A stretch of DNA of 64,000 bases from Archangium violaceum (GCF_016859125.1 NZ_CP069338.1:12527501-12591500); one strand, 5' to 3'; counted from the stretch's first letter, positions 25,427 through 36,014 are shown. Numbers and translations: made by a program. The notes: generated by a model from the sequence alone, not told the origin.

Positions 25427-28400
25427 AGCTCTCGCGCGTGTCGCGCTCGTCATCAGGCTGTGGGAAGTCGTCGGGAGAGATGAGCGAAGTACGGGTAAGG
25501 TCGATGATGATGGCGCGCCTACGGTTCGCCTTACCGGCGAAGCAGATGCGCTCGCCTTCGGCAACCACGTAGCCACCTTGGAGCTGGTTCTCGTGGATGA
25601 GGCGCCGGAGCGCCTTCAGGTCGACGACCTCGCTCGTGTAGTCGATGCGACGGCAATGCTGCCGAAACGAGTCATAGGCACTCTCAAGGTGTACGCACAG
25701 CCGCCCATCATCGAAAACGTAGTGGACACGATGCCGAAGTTCGCCCTGGATGGCCATGACGCCGAGCATCTCAACGAAGTGATCGAGAGCGTTCTTGACG
25801 CCCTGTCCCATCTCAAGAACATCGACGAGTACGGCATCTACTGCCGCGCGAGCCCCCAAGTCGACCGGCAGCGAGTACCCACAGAAGCTCGCGAACTCCT
25901 CGAAGAGGTGGATGCCAAGGAGCATCGCGGTGATGTTCTCCGCGACGCGGACGGGCACCTCCCTGCCATCCAGAAGCGTGGTGGCGACCGCACGCGCAAG
26001 CCGAAGGTCAGTGTCGAAGTCACGCCCGAGGCAGAACTGGATGTAGCGCGGTGCGAAGAGCGAGAGCTCCACGGCTCTGAGCGCTTTGAACGCAGCCAGG
26101 CAGGCCGGCTTCTCCTTGAGCGTCGTCTTCAGAGGGTTCGCTGTCAGGATGCGCTCAAGAATGGCCGCCTCCGTGGGCCTCGTCTCACCTGCGATGCAGA
26201 CAGGTGCTTGCAGGTGGTACGTCTTCACCCGCAGGTCCGGACGCCCACGCTCCTCCGTCTCGCCGCGATAGAGGCGCCGCAGGTATCGGTGCAGCACATT
26301 GAGCCGCTGCTGCGGCATGTCGTACGGCTTGTACTCGTCGATGAAAACGGGCACCGAGCGTGTCGAAGAAAGGAGCTTGAGTAGCGCGAACTCTGTCTCA
26401 GTCGCGCTGTAGGGCTCGGCGGCGCGCACGCCAAAGAGCGGCCAGAAGACGTCCATGCAGAGGCTCGACTTGCCCGAGCCCTGCGTTCCCCAGATGAAGA
26501 GGCTGGGGAAAGAACCCACTCGCTCCATGAGACGGGGCTTGAACGGCGTTGCGAAGAACCAGCCGAGGATGGGCAGCAACACCTCTGGGCGATTGACGTT
26601 CGGCAGATGCTCGAAGACGACGCGCGCAACTCTCTGGAAAGCCACATCCTCCGCTGGTTGGTAGCGCACGCGCTGGTCCAGCGAGCCGCCGCTTGGAACG
26701 TAGACCACGGGTGGAGGAAAGAGGAATCCATCCACCCCGATGGTGCAGTCAGGGCCAAGCCAGATGTGGTGATCGCCTTGCTTGTAGTCGCCGAGCATCG
26801 AGGCGCCCGGGCGGCGAGGTGCTGGATGGCGCGCGAGCAAGCGCAAAAGCCCTTGGACATTGTTGTCGTTCCCCGTCCACTGCAGGTCCGCCGATGGGAG
26901 GTGCCGGATGAGGTCGCGCTTGGAGTGGAAGGCCGAGAGCGGGAATCGCAGCCCCTCGAGAGCCGTCCCCTGGTCCGTTCGCACATTTCCAACGAGGAGT
27001 TCACCATCCTCGGTCTCCACCCGCGCCGTTGGTGTAATGATGAAGGAAGAGACAACCCTTCGTTCTCCACGTGCTCCAAGAGAGTAGTAGCAGTTCGTTC
27101 CCTCGTGGATCTCGCCCTCAAGGGCACTTTCCTCCTCCGCAGCTCCGTCCTCCCGACTGTTCCTCCCCTGCCGCACAGCCCCAGTCGAAGCACGCTCAAG
27201 AGCACGTCGGAGATCCCTCTGCTTGAGCCCGAAGCGCTTCTCGATGAGCCCGAGATACTTCCCCTGCACGGCGGGGTCTCGCTGCGCGATGGCACCGAGG
27301 ATAGGCTTGAGGTGCTGCTCGAGCTCGCGCACGGGCGCATCCGTCGGCACGGCGTCGATGCTCCTCTCGATGTCCGGAGTAAGTTGTTGGACCTCGCAGC
27401 GAGCACCTGGCTCGCCGCCGCCCTGGCAGTAGCCGAGTCTCTGGAGTGAGCGGCATGGGGGCGCCACCCAACCATCCTCATGAGCTGTCGCGAGGATCTT
27501 CTCGTAGCACTGGCGAACATACGCAGGCCCGTCCCTGCCCTCGAGCTTGCCGAGAAGCCGCCGGTCGTAGTCGAGAATGAGCAGGGTGAGCTCGTCGAGC
27601 CCGAGCCCCTTGTGCATGAAGAAGCGCACCATGTCGAAGATGGCGAGGCTCCGGTCCTCAGCACCTTGATCCCATAGGCGCTGAATCGCCCCACACATCT
27701 CAACAGGGCGCTTCCAATCGTACTCGCCCTCGGGTGTCCTCCGAGCCTTCACTGCGCCCAGTTCCAGTCCCCGCGCTCCCTGTACACGGGGGAGCGTGCT
27801 CCGCTCTCGTACAGCCCCCTGGACAGCGGGCACCGACTGCATGAGCCGCTCGGCCAGCCGCGCATCCTCCATGCGCATGAGCCCTCCGGGAGCAGCTGCA
27901 ACGCGATGAGGCCTCTCAGCGGTCGGCTTGCCCTTCCGGCTGACGGTGCCAACAACCTTGATGATGCGCGCGACGTCATGAATAGAGTCGACGTTGATGC
28001 TCTTGGACTGAACCTGGGCGCGTAGTTCTGCCTCGAAGGCTCGCAAGCCAGCTTGGACCAGGCCTCGACGCTCCCCCTCGAGCCGAAGCGGCGGCAGCGC
28101 GAACCAGAGCTGAGCCCCGTTTCCGCTCATGACGAGCCGAGGGCGCACGAGCCCCTGTGCCTCGCACCATGCCGCGGCAGCCTCAGCGCTCTGGACGGCC
28201 AGGGCGAGTTCCTCGTTGGTGCTTGCGGTGTCCTTCGGGCGAACAGGGTCGAGATCGATGACAGTGGCTGTCACCACCTCCACGTCCTTGCTTCCCGCTC
28301 CAGTCTTGAGAGGTCGAATGGTGTTCGGCGCACGGGCGAGAAGGCCCAGCGGCCTCGGCTGAATACCGACGTAGACGTTCCCGTTGTCGTTCGCGCGCAT

Positions 28401-28559
28401 GCACTCGCGTACGAAGGCCTCCTCGTCATCGAAGAAGCCGATACCGAGGATGCCAGCCCCCGGGAGAATGACGCGGACCTCGCTCACGCCATGCGCGGCA
28501 TGAGCGAGCCAGCGCCATGTCGAGCGAATAGCCTCGGGGTTCGGAGCAGGTGCGCTCAT
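25392..28559 (-). CDS. Phage primase-polymerase/D5-like helicase replication protein
   Basis: 1055 aa starting MSAPAPNPEAIRST; an upstream GTG at 28580 is possible. The N-terminal ~300 residues look like an archaeo-eukaryotic primase fold: acidic motif VIDLDPVRP (102-104), SGNGAQLWFALPPL (~150) and ARIIKVVGTVSRKGKP. A Cys-rich insert (PPCRSLQRLGYCQGG) follows. The C-terminal helicase has Walker A WGTQGSGKSS (~696) and Walker B RSVPVFIDEYKP (~736), then a winged-helix-like end. It would prime and unwind phage DNA at the origin. The glutamine in SGNGAQLWF, where many homologues have histidine, leaves priming activity open. Confidence 0.8.
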   Translation of the reverse strand: MSAPAPNPEAIRSTWRWLAHAAHGVSEVRVILPGAGILGIGFFDDEEAFVRECMRANDNGNVYVGIQPRPLGLLARAPNTIRPLKTGAGSKDVEVVTATVIDLDPVRPKDTASTNEELALAVQSAEAAAAWCEAQGLVRPRLVMSGNGAQLWFALPPLRLEGERRGLVQAGLRAFEAELRAQVQSKSINVDSIHDVARIIKVVGTVSRKGKPTAERPHRVAAAPGGLMRMEDARLAERLMQSVPAVQGAVRERSTLPRVQGARGLELGAVKARRTPEGEYDWKRPVEMCGAIQRLWDQGAEDRSLAIFDMVRFFMHKGLGLDELTLLILDYDRRLLGKLEGRDGPAYVRQCYEKILATAHEDGWVAPPCRSLQRLGYCQGGGEPGARCEVQQLTPDIERSIDAVPTDAPVRELEQHLKPILGAIAQRDPAVQGKYLGLIEKRFGLKQRDLRRALERASTGAVRQGRNSREDGAAEEESALEGEIHEGTNCYYSLGARGERRVVSSFIITPTARVETEDGELLVGNVRTDQGTALEGLRFPLSAFHSKRDLIRHLPSADLQWTGNDNNVQGLLRLLARHPAPRRPGASMLGDYKQGDHHIWLGPDCTIGVDGFLFPPPVVYVPSGGSLDQRVRYQPAEDVAFQRVARVVFEHLPNVNRPEVLLPILGWFFATPFKPRLMERVGSFPSLFIWGTQGSGKSSLCMDVFWPLFGVRAAEPYSATETEFALLKLLSSTRSVPVFIDEYKPYDMPQQRLNVLHRYLRRLYRGETEERGRPDLRVKTYHLQAPVCIAGETRPTEAAILERILTANPLKTTLKEKPACLAAFKALRAVELSLFAPRYIQFCLGRDFDTDLRLARAVATTLLDGREVPVRVAENITAMLLGIHLFEEFASFCGYSLPVDLGARAAVDAVLVDVLEMGQGVKNALDHFVEMLGVMAIQGELRHRVHYVFDDGRLCVHLESAYDSFRQHCRRIDYTSEVVDLKALRRLIHENQLQGGYVVAEGERICFAGKANRRRAIIIDLTRTSLISPDDFPQPDDERDTRESFKSRYGWSDAS

Positions 28560-28646
28560 GCGCAGGCGTTCCCGCACCAAGAGCCCCCCTTCGGAGGGGG
28601 ACAGGCTGCTGGCTGCTCAGCTCGCGGCCACAGGTGAGGGCTCATC

Positions 28647-28850
28647 TCACCCCTCCCTCCCAGTGGACGCATGAGCCCGCTCGCGGCGGTACACGGCGAA
28701 GAGCTGCGTGCCATCGGAAGTAGCCCCAGCCTCCTCAAGGTGGAAGTCAGCCTCGGGATCGACGACCTGATCGATCTCCCAGCGCCGGAAGAGCCCCGGA
28801 AGTCGGATGAAGTCGTCCGGTTCCCGGCTCTCGTGCTCACAGTCCATCAT
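28647..28850 (-). CDS. Small hypothetical phage protein
   Basis: 67 aa starting MMDCEHESREPDDFIRLPG, with a GGAGG ribosome binding site 8 bases upstream. The sequence is protein-like and acidic (LFRRWEIDQVVDPEADFHLEEAGATSDGTQLFAVYRRERA). It lies between the sigma-like gene (stop 18 bases upstream) and the primase in one leftward unit. A GC-rich hairpin (CCCCCTTCGGAGGGGG) lies between it and the primase near 28588. Function unknown. Confidence 0.55.
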   Translation of the reverse strand: MMDCEHESREPDDFIRLPGLFRRWEIDQVVDPEADFHLEEAGATSDGTQLFAVYRRERAHASTGREG

Positions 28851-28867
28851 TGGCCTCCATCTGGCGC

Positions 28868-29668
28868 TCAAGCCCTACCCCCCTGAGAAATGCAGCCTGG
28901 CAGGGACGACTGGGACAGCAGCTGCTCAAGCCACTCGCGCACCCGGGTGAGGGCGCGTTGGAACCGCTTGCGGGCGGCCTCGTGCGACAGGCCGAGGCGC
29001 GTCCCCGCCTCTCGCTGGGTTTCGTCGAGGACGACCACGTAGAGCACCAGTTCCGCGTCCATGCCGAGGATGGGGCGCAGCCGGCCGAGGAGTTGGGCCA
29101 TCTGCTCCTCGAAGGGGAGAATGAGGCCCACGCCGAGCACCGAGTCCTCCAGTGCTGGGAGACCGACCTCTGCGCGGTGTAGGTGCACGCCCCCATCGGC
29201 AGGCACCAGGGCCTTGCTGGTGCGGCGCGCCTCCGTGATGACCTCGCGCATGGTGCTGCGCAAGAGCGTCCCCGCGACGTGCCTCACCCGGCCGAGGTTG
29301 AGGCCGGCCACGAGCACCGTGAAGGCGGTGGTGATCGCCGAGACGAGCTCGTCCTGAGTCCCCGTGAAGTACCGCCGCAGCAGACGGAAGCGCCGATCAA
29401 GTCCAGGCCAGAGCGCCAGCCACAGCAATGAGGACGCCAAGACGGGCGCCTCGTGCTGCTGAACCATCTCGACAAGGGCGACCAGGATGCGGTTCTTGTC
29501 GGCCGGACTGCCGTCGCTCCCCGTCAAGAAGGCCACGAGAGCCGCTGGCTCGGGGAAGGGCGCCAGTTCCCCCCGCCTCCTTCTCGCGGTGTTGAACGCG
29601 TGGAGCGCCAGCGGGGTCCGGATTTCGCGATCGAAGCTCAAATGCAAAGTACGCCATCTCGCAAACAT
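28868..29668 (-). CDS. Sigma-70-like regulator A
   Basis: 266 aa starting MFARWRTLHLSFDRE. The C-terminus has a region 4-like HTH (LDETQREAGTRLGLSHEAARKRFQRALTRVREWL). The middle (VLASSLLWLALWPGLDRRFRLLRRYFTGTQDELVSAITTAF) looks like a degenerate sigma region 2. The same layout occurs in the protein at 31034-31831, which is transcribed the other way. It is probably a phage transcription regulator for early or replication genes. True promoter recognition is inferred; region 2 lacks a clear -10 binding consensus. Confidence 0.6.
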   Translation of the reverse strand: MFARWRTLHLSFDREIRTPLALHAFNTARRRRGELAPFPEPAALVAFLTGSDGSPADKNRILVALVEMVQQHEAPVLASSLLWLALWPGLDRRFRLLRRYFTGTQDELVSAITTAFTVLVAGLNLGRVRHVAGTLLRSTMREVITEARRTSKALVPADGGVHLHRAEVGLPALEDSVLGVGLILPFEEQMAQLLGRLRPILGMDAELVLYVVVLDETQREAGTRLGLSHEAARKRFQRALTRVREWLEQLLSQSSLPGCISQGGRA

Positions 29669-30252
29669 GGCCCCTGCATCCCGGACGCAGGGAGGGGGGA
29701 GTGCAGGAGGGGAAGTCGGGCCAAGATCCGGCCCCCCTCTCCCCCCTCCCCCCTGCGCTGGCCCAGCTCCGCCCCAACAGCCCAAGCCAGAGATGGGCAC
29801 AAGGGGGCGGAGCACTACCGCCGCTGGCTACCCCCAGGGGTATGCGGCCGACACGAGAGGGTTCACTGCACTGAAAACCGGGACGCGGTGGACGGTTTGA
29901 ATTCTGTCCCGTCCACCCTTCTGTCCACCCAAAGAGTCTAGATATTTCAATAGTTTATTAGAGAAAGAGTTCGAGTGGACGGGTGGACAGCCATTTTGGG
30001 CATAGGGCTACCAAGCGCGTGCCTTCTTGCGAGCGGCACTGGGGTACCCCGCCCACCGAAGAAGGACTCCTGGCTCAACCCTGTGCCTACCCTCCAAAGC
30101 GCTGTCCACTGTCCACGGGCGAGACAACCTACTGAAAGTACGAGCGAAATCCGGTGGCCACGCCGAGGACGGGACGGGATTGGAGGTGGCCACGGCGGCC
30201 CGGCGTAGGTGGCGTGTCCCACCGCGAAGCGGAAGGCCGCCTTTCACCGGGC
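29669..30252. other. Divergent control region without a gene
   Basis: 584 bp between the leftward sigma-like gene and the rightward gene at 30253. Short frames here are not protein-like. It contains the most AT-rich patch of the prophage (about 29938-29965, TCTAGATATTTCAATAG..) flanked by seven GTGGAC boxes. It is the likely place of early promoters, repressor sites and possibly the phage origin. Confidence 0.5.
29888..30116. repeat. Seven GTGGAC/GTCCAC boxes (iteron or operator cluster)
   Basis: The hexamer GTGGAC occurs at 29888-29893, 29975-29980 and 29983-29988. Its complement GTCCAC occurs at 29911-29916, 29923-29928, 30104-30109 and 30111-30116. Most copies extend to GGGTGGACaG. Two tandem pairs and an inverted arrangement surround the AT-rich patch. 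This is far denser than expected by chance. It is either an iteron array for replication initiation or an operator set for a phage regulator. Confidence 0.6.
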
Positions 30253-30780
30253 ATGGAAGGTACTCACGTCGCCGCCCCTCCAGATGTCCCCAGCCCTGAA
30301 GCCCCCGAAGCGGGGAGCAGCGCGCTCGTCCTCCAATTCCAGCGAGTGCTCGCCCAGCTCGTGCGCGCCGGCCTCGTCACCCGCACTACGGCGTCGCGAC
30401 TCAACCGCACGGTGAGCCAAGCCAGCGCCCGTGCCGAGGAAGAGCGGGGTCGGCTGCCTCACCTGCTCTTCGCCATCCAGGCCGCCATCGCGGAGGGCCT
30501 CCTCGTTGAGGGTGTGCACTACGCCGTGCCGGAGGAACACCGGCTCGCGCTGCATTTGGAGAAGGTCATCCCCGAGTTGCAGCGTCTCGGCCGCATCTCG
30601 CAGCACCGGCGAGAGGTGCGGCATCTGGTGCGCCAGGGCCGCCAGCTCTGGCCCGAAGTCATCCTGAGTTGCTCCGCTCGGGTCCGCTTCCGCCCCGGTG
30701 ACCGCCGACGCGCCCTCGTGCTCGCCGTGCCGCAGCTCTCGGAGCTACTCGGCAGGCACCCCGCTGTCCCAGTTCGCTGA
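30253..30780 (+). CDS. Hypothetical early phage protein
   Basis: 175 aa starting MEGTHVAAPPDVPSP; the frame is open to a GTG at 30154, but the extra part is Arg-rich noise. It is rich in helices (LVLQFQRVLAQLVRAGLVTRTTASRLNRTVSQASARAEEER) and ends with a strand-rich tail (RRALVLAVPQLSELLG). No known domain. It is the first rightward gene after the divergent control region, so it is expected to be expressed early and may be regulatory. Confidence 0.55.
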   Translation: MEGTHVAAPPDVPSPEAPEAGSSALVLQFQRVLAQLVRAGLVTRTTASRLNRTVSQASARAEEERGRLPHLLFAIQAAIAEGLLVEGVHYAVPEEHRLALHLEKVIPELQRLGRISQHRREVRHLVRQGRQLWPEVILSCSARVRFRPGDRRRALVLAVPQLSELLGRHPAVPVR

Positions 30781-30830
30781 CCGCCCCCGCCTTTCCTCTG
30801 CACCAGCAGCTCACCCCACGAGGATCGCGG

Positions 30831-31037
30831 ATGGCGCTCACAGACCTCATCAAGCCGACCCCTGAGTCGGACCGTCCCCCCGGAATCACCTGCGACAAGT
30901 ACACCCGCAGCGAGAGCACTCGATGCGTCCACTACCTATCCAACGGTGGCTGCGCCCGCGCTGACGAGTTCATGTGCGTGGAGTGGCTCAAGAAGCACGG
31001 CCCCCTGGTTCCGCGGCAGGAGGGGCGGGAGCGATGA
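30831..31037 (+). CDS. Small cysteine-containing phage protein
   Basis: 68 aa starting MALTDLIKPTPESDRPPG. Four cysteines are arranged as C-x10-C-x8-C-x7-C (CDKYTRSESTRC..YLSNGGCARADEFMC), suggesting a small zinc- or Fe-binding knuckle. Its stop overlaps the start of the sigma-like gene (ATGA), so the two are translationally coupled. The Cys-rich form suggests a co-regulator or adaptor of the sigma-like protein; this is inference. Confidence 0.6.
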   Translation: MALTDLIKPTPESDRPPGITCDKYTRSESTRCVHYLSNGGCARADEFMCVEWLKKHGPLVPRQEGRER

Positions 31038-31831
31038 GCAGCCTGCGCGGCATGGTGGACCAGTTGCGGCGGGAGGCCCTCTCCTCCCAGCACCTGGTGG
31101 CGTTCGCAGCGGCCCGCCCCCAGCAGCCCGCCCTTGCGTGCCACCAGAACATGGCCTCGGTGCTGGAGGCGCTCGCCGATGAGCGCGAGGACACCTACCC
31201 CCAGCGCGAAGCCCTCGCTCAGGCGCTCCTGGCCGAGCACCGCGCTGGCGCAGGCCCCCTCTGGACCCAGGCGCTCGTCGCCGCCTTCTACCCAATGCTC
31301 AGCCGGCTCCGGCACCGGCTGGTGGCCAGCTCCCTGTCGCGAGAGGATCTCGACCAGCTCGTTCTCACGGCCTTCCTCTCGGCGCTGGAGCAAGTCCCAC
31401 TCAACGATCGCAAGGCCCGTACCGCCCTCCGGCTCCGCCAACGGACGGAACGGCTCGTGTTCCGCACCCTTCGCCGCGAGCGAGCGGAACAGCAACTTGC
31501 CGCCGCTGCGGACGAGCTGGCCTCCGATGCCGCCGAGCTGGGGCTCCTCGAGCCCAGCGTGGAGGAGCCTCCCGAGGAAGAGCGGGAGACACTGCCTGCC
31601 TTGCTGGCGCAGCTGCCAGATGGGGCGCTCTCCGCGCGTGGGCGCGAGGTGCTCGTCGCCACCGTCCTACGGAGGGAGCGACTCCGAGACTACGTCCATC
31701 GCACCGTTGCCGGGGATGAACAGACGCGCGAGCGCGCCTACCAGCGTCTCAAGCGGCAGCGGACACGGGCCCTGCAGCGACTGCGGACGCTCTTCTCCGC
31801 GTCCCCGCTCGCCCAGGCCAGTGGCTTCTGA
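31034..31831 (+). CDS. Sigma-70-like regulator B
   Basis: 265 aa starting [16 protein letters not shown]. The region 2-like part reads [46 protein letters not shown], close to the sigma pattern 'YPML.RLA.R...SREDAEDLVQE.F'. It is followed by a region 4-like end ([21 protein letters not shown]...[18 protein letters not shown]). It resembles regulator A (28868-29668) in order and length, and the two genes face away from each other. It is probably the regulator of the rightward (late) transcription unit that starts here; promoter specificity is unknown. Confidence 0.6.
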   Translation: MSSLRGMVDQLRREALSSQHLVAFAAARPQQPALACHQNMASVLEALADEREDTYPQREALAQALLAEHRAGAGPLWTQALVAAFYPMLSRLRHRLVASSLSREDLDQLVLTAFLSALEQVPLNDRKARTALRLRQRTERLVFRTLRRERAEQQLAAAADELASDAAELGLLEPSVEEPPEEERETLPALLAQLPDGALSARGREVLVATVLRRERLRDYVHRTVAGDEQTRERAYQRLKRQRTRALQRLRTLFSASPLAQASGF

Positions 31832-31842
31832 AGAGGGCGAGC

Positions 31843-33120
31843 ATGCCGGACGCGGCGCAGAAGAAGGCGGGAAGGCCACGCAAGAGCGAGGGCCCGCGCC
31901 TGCCCTACGAGGAGGTGGATCGGCTCCTCGTTGAGGGTGAGGAAGTCGCTGGGGACGATGGGAAGCCAACCCGGCGTTTCCCCTCTCTGCGCGAACTCGG
32001 CCAGCGCTTCGGCGTCGCCCACAGCCTCATCGCCCAGTACGCCAAGCAGTATGACTGCCAGGGCCGGCGCCAGCGCTTCCTCGCAGGAGAGCCCGTAGAG
32101 CGGGTGGTGCTCCCCAAGAGCAGGCCCGAGTGCCTCGCTCCCCAGGCGGAGGAGTCCCTACCCACCCCAGACGAGCCCTCGCCGCCTCAAGACGAGCCGC
32201 CCCCGCCGTCCCAGGCAGAAAGGGTGACGTTCCAGCATCGGGCGGAGCCTCCACCGCTCGAAGCAGAGAGCGCGACACCAGAGCCCCAGCCCGCCGCCCG
32301 GCAGTTCCAGTTCCCCCCTGAGTCGGAATCTGCCCCTGCACCTTCGCGCCGCCCCCGCGGTCGTCCCCACAAGGCGGACGCCCCGCGCATCCCCTACGAG
32401 GAGCTCGACAAGCTGCTCGTCTTCGGCGAGGTCGTCACCCTGCCGGATGGCTCCACCACCACCGTCTACCCATCGCACCGAGAGCTGGCTGAGCGCTACG
32501 GCGTGAGCACCAGCCTCATCGGCAACTACGCCCAGAGCCACAACTGCAAGCGCCGCCGCGAGGAGGCCAAAGCTCGCATCGCCGCGCGTGCCGATCAGAA
32601 GCTCGTCGAACTGCGCGCCACCGCCATCGCCGTCTCCAAGGACGACGCTGTGCGGATGATCGACAGCTACCTGCTCAACTTCGAGAAGGCGCTCGGCGAG
32701 GGCCGCGTCCGCTTCGACAACCCCACCGACTTCAACACCATGGTGCGCCTCAAGGAGTACGTCCTCGGGGGCGCCGACTCGCGGCAGGAGATCCACGCCT
32801 CGCTCTCGCTCGAGGACCTGCAGGCGCGCCACGCCCGGATGATGCGCGAGGTGCGGGAGGCGACAGCCCGCGAGCAGGGACTTCTCGATGCACGGCCCGC
32901 GAGCAGCCCGGCTCCCTCCAGCGAGGGCGGCGTTCACTTTCCCGAGGCACGTTCACTTCCCGAGGGCCGTTCAGTTCCACGGGAGGCGCGTTCACTTTCC
33001 GGGGCTCGTTCAATTACGACTGGGGATGGGGAGCCCCCGCCCCGCCCCTCCGAGGACGCGGTTGGGGAATTGACGCCCCAGGCCAGAAGCGCAGGCGGGG
33101 GCGAGGAGGACGAGCCGTGA
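31843..33120 (+). CDS. Protein with duplicated AT-hook/HTH module, small-terminase candidate
   Basis: 425 aa. A DNA-binding module occurs twice: residues ~9-76 ([20 protein letters not shown] ... [25 protein letters not shown]) and ~173-236 ([20 protein letters not shown] ... [25 protein letters not shown]). Each has an AT-hook-like GRP core and a helix-turn-helix. A Pro/Glu-rich linker separates them. A helical region ([23 protein letters not shown]...) and a low-complexity C-terminus follow. The order sigma-like gene, this gene, then large terminase fits a small terminase. The C-terminal tail is encoded by five DNA repeats, which could be its own binding sites. A repressor is the main alternative. 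Confidence 0.55.
   Translation: MPDAAQKKAGRPRKSEGPRLPYEEVDRLLVEGEEVAGDDGKPTRRFPSLRELGQRFGVAHSLIAQYAKQYDCQGRRQRFLAGEPVERVVLPKSRPECLAPQAEESLPTPDEPSPPQDEPPPPSQAERVTFQHRAEPPPLEAESATPEPQPAARQFQFPPESESAPAPSRRPRGRPHKADAPRIPYEELDKLLVFGEVVTLPDGSTTTVYPSHRELAERYGVSTSLIGNYAQSHNCKRRREEAKARIAARADQKLVELRATAIAVSKDDAVRMIDSYLLNFEKALGEGRVRFDNPTDFNTMVRLKEYVLGGADSRQEIHASLSLEDLQARHARMMREVREATAREQGLLDARPASSPAPSSEGGVHFPEARSLPEGRSVPREARSLSGARSITTGDGEPPPRPSEDAVGELTPQARSAGGGEEDEP
32932..33018 (+). repeat. Five direct GTTCACTTTCC-type repeats inside the 3' end of the preceding gene
   Basis: Copies start at 32932 (GTTCACTTTCC), 32951 (GTTCACTTCCC), 32969 (GTTCAGTTCCA), 32990 (GTTCACTTTCC) and 33008 (GTTCAATTACG). The spacing is 18-21 bp, about two helical turns. 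Inverted copies GGAAATTGAAC lie at 33724-33734 and 33747-33757. In the protein they give a repeating [22 protein letters not shown] tail. Possible roles are a pac site for the small terminase, or the ends of a decayed IS21-like element. Confidence 0.6.
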
Positions 33121-33873
33121 GCCTCCGCCCGCGCCGCCAGTTCCAGGCACAGCGCCAGGTCCTCCAGCTCCGGCCCCAGAGCGCCGTGCTTGGCCCAGGG
33201 CGCGCGAAAGGGCCGAGGATCGCCCCGTTGCGGCTGCGCTCGCGCTGCGGCGCCCTGGCGCCCCCTGCGCGGAGTCCGGGCAGCCGGGCCGGGAGTGCCG
33301 GCGGGCTCGCCCTGGACGTGCCCCCGACGGAGGCCTCGCAGCCTGGGGGCGCTGCGCCGAATGGCCGAGAAGGGAGAAAAGCGGCAGTTGGCGCACGCGG
33401 CAGCTTGTGTTTCTGCGGGGTTATGGGCCCTTGGTGGCGGCCCAGGCGCGGGGACGAATGGCCGCATTCCTCAGTGTGGCGCCCCCGGCGCAGGGCCACC
33501 AGCAGCCCGGTCTGGAGCACCTCCCCGGGCTCCGGGACGGATGGAGCGCAGCCCCTGGTCAGCTCCCCCGAGGCCCCTGGCTGGGAGGCGCTGGCGGCAG
33601 GTGGGCCTCCACAGGCCGCATCTTGCCTACAACCGCTCACCATGGGGGGGGAGGGTGCGTTTTTCGGGAGTCGCACCCCGCGGGCTGGAGTGCTTGGCCA
33701 ACCTTTCAAGTGGGTAGGTTTTTGGAAATTGAACGGTCCCCCTCGGGGAAATTGAACGCCCCCTGATCATTTTCGAACGACAAGTGCTTCCCTACATCGT
33801 CTCCACCACCAACCAGCCCCCGCGAGGACAGGTTCTGGCATCCAAACCTGTCCCGCGCGCACCTGCCCCCACC
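33121..33873. other. 750-bp stretch without a gene between terminase-region genes
   Basis: Very GC-rich, with long frames on both strands that are only composition artefacts (Pro/Arg/Gly-rich, no motif). It begins after the direct repeats and ends with two inverted GGAAATTGAAC copies at 33724-33757. It contains the 17-mer TGTGTTTCTGCGGGGTT (33406-33422), which recurs at 49644-49660. Such an empty stretch is unusual in a densely packed phage genome. Confidence 0.45.
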
Positions 33874-34491
33874 TCAGCAGGGCAGCTCCTGCACGGCCCG
33901 CACCAGCTCGTCATCGGTCGGGTGCGTGTAGCGGGCGGTGGACAGCAGCGAGCGGTGGCGGGCGAAGCGTTGGGTGAGCCGGATGTCCTTCGTTCGCCGG
34001 TACACGCCCGAGCAGGCCGTGTGCCTCAGCGCGTGGAAGTTGAAGCGCCGCTCCAATCCCGCCCGCTCCTGCCACACGCGGAAGGCGTGCCGCACCTGGC
34101 GCGCCGACAGCCTCCGGCCCAGCCGGCTCACGAAGAGCGGGGACTCGGAGCCAAGCTCTCCCCCGCTGGCGCGGCGCGCGCGCAGCAGTTTCTCCAACTT
34201 CGCCCGCACGGTGTCCGAGAGCACCACCTCTTGGGGCGCCGGCTCTGGACTGCTGCGCTTGAAGACGCGCAGGCGCACGTGGCGCCGGGCCCGTCCAGCC
34301 TCGTCGAACACGTCCCCAAGGTTGAGGGCCAGCAGCTCGTGCTCACGCAGGCCCGTCGCCAACGCCAGGCTCATGAGCACGTGATCGCGGAAACCCTCCC
34401 GGTGCTGGCCCGACGCGCGCAGCAGGGCTGCAACCTCGCGCTCGGTGAGTGTCCTTGGGGGGCGGGAGATGGATTCGGCATAGGCGGCCAT
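33874..34491 (-). CDS. Minimal tyrosine recombinase
   Basis: 205 aa starting [16 protein letters not shown]. The catalytic residues of the lambda-integrase fold are all present: Arg in [13 protein letters not shown], Lys region LRVFKRSS, HxxR in [10 protein letters not shown], His in [10 protein letters not shown] and the nucleophile Tyr in TARYTHPT. The N-terminal core-binding (SAM-like) domain is nearly absent, so it is a catalytic-domain-only enzyme, as in mini-integrases or XerH-like cassettes. It is encoded against the direction of the packaging genes and 17 bases upstream of the large terminase. With a serine integrase also present, its role (dimer resolution, second integration system, cassette mobility) is open. 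Confidence 0.85.
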   Translation of the reverse strand: MAAYAESISRPPRTLTEREVAALLRASGQHREGFRDHVLMSLALATGLREHELLALNLGDVFDEAGRARRHVRLRVFKRSSPEPAPQEVVLSDTVRAKLEKLLRARRASGGELGSESPLFVSRLGRRLSARQVRHAFRVWQERAGLERRFNFHALRHTACSGVYRRTKDIRLTQRFARHRSLLSTARYTHPTDDELVRAVQELPC

Positions 34492-34508
34492 AGGGGTTCC
34501 TCCAAGCA

Positions 34509-36014
<1,506 letters not shown>

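Noticed and set aside
32932-33018. CRISPR-like array
   Set aside because: Repeats are only 11 bp, spaced 18-21 bp, degenerate, and lie in a coding sequence; no cas genes are present.
33014-33709. Minus-strand frame of 231 codons in the empty stretch
   Set aside because: Pro/Arg/Gly composition in all frames, no motif, no ribosome binding site; treated as non-coding.
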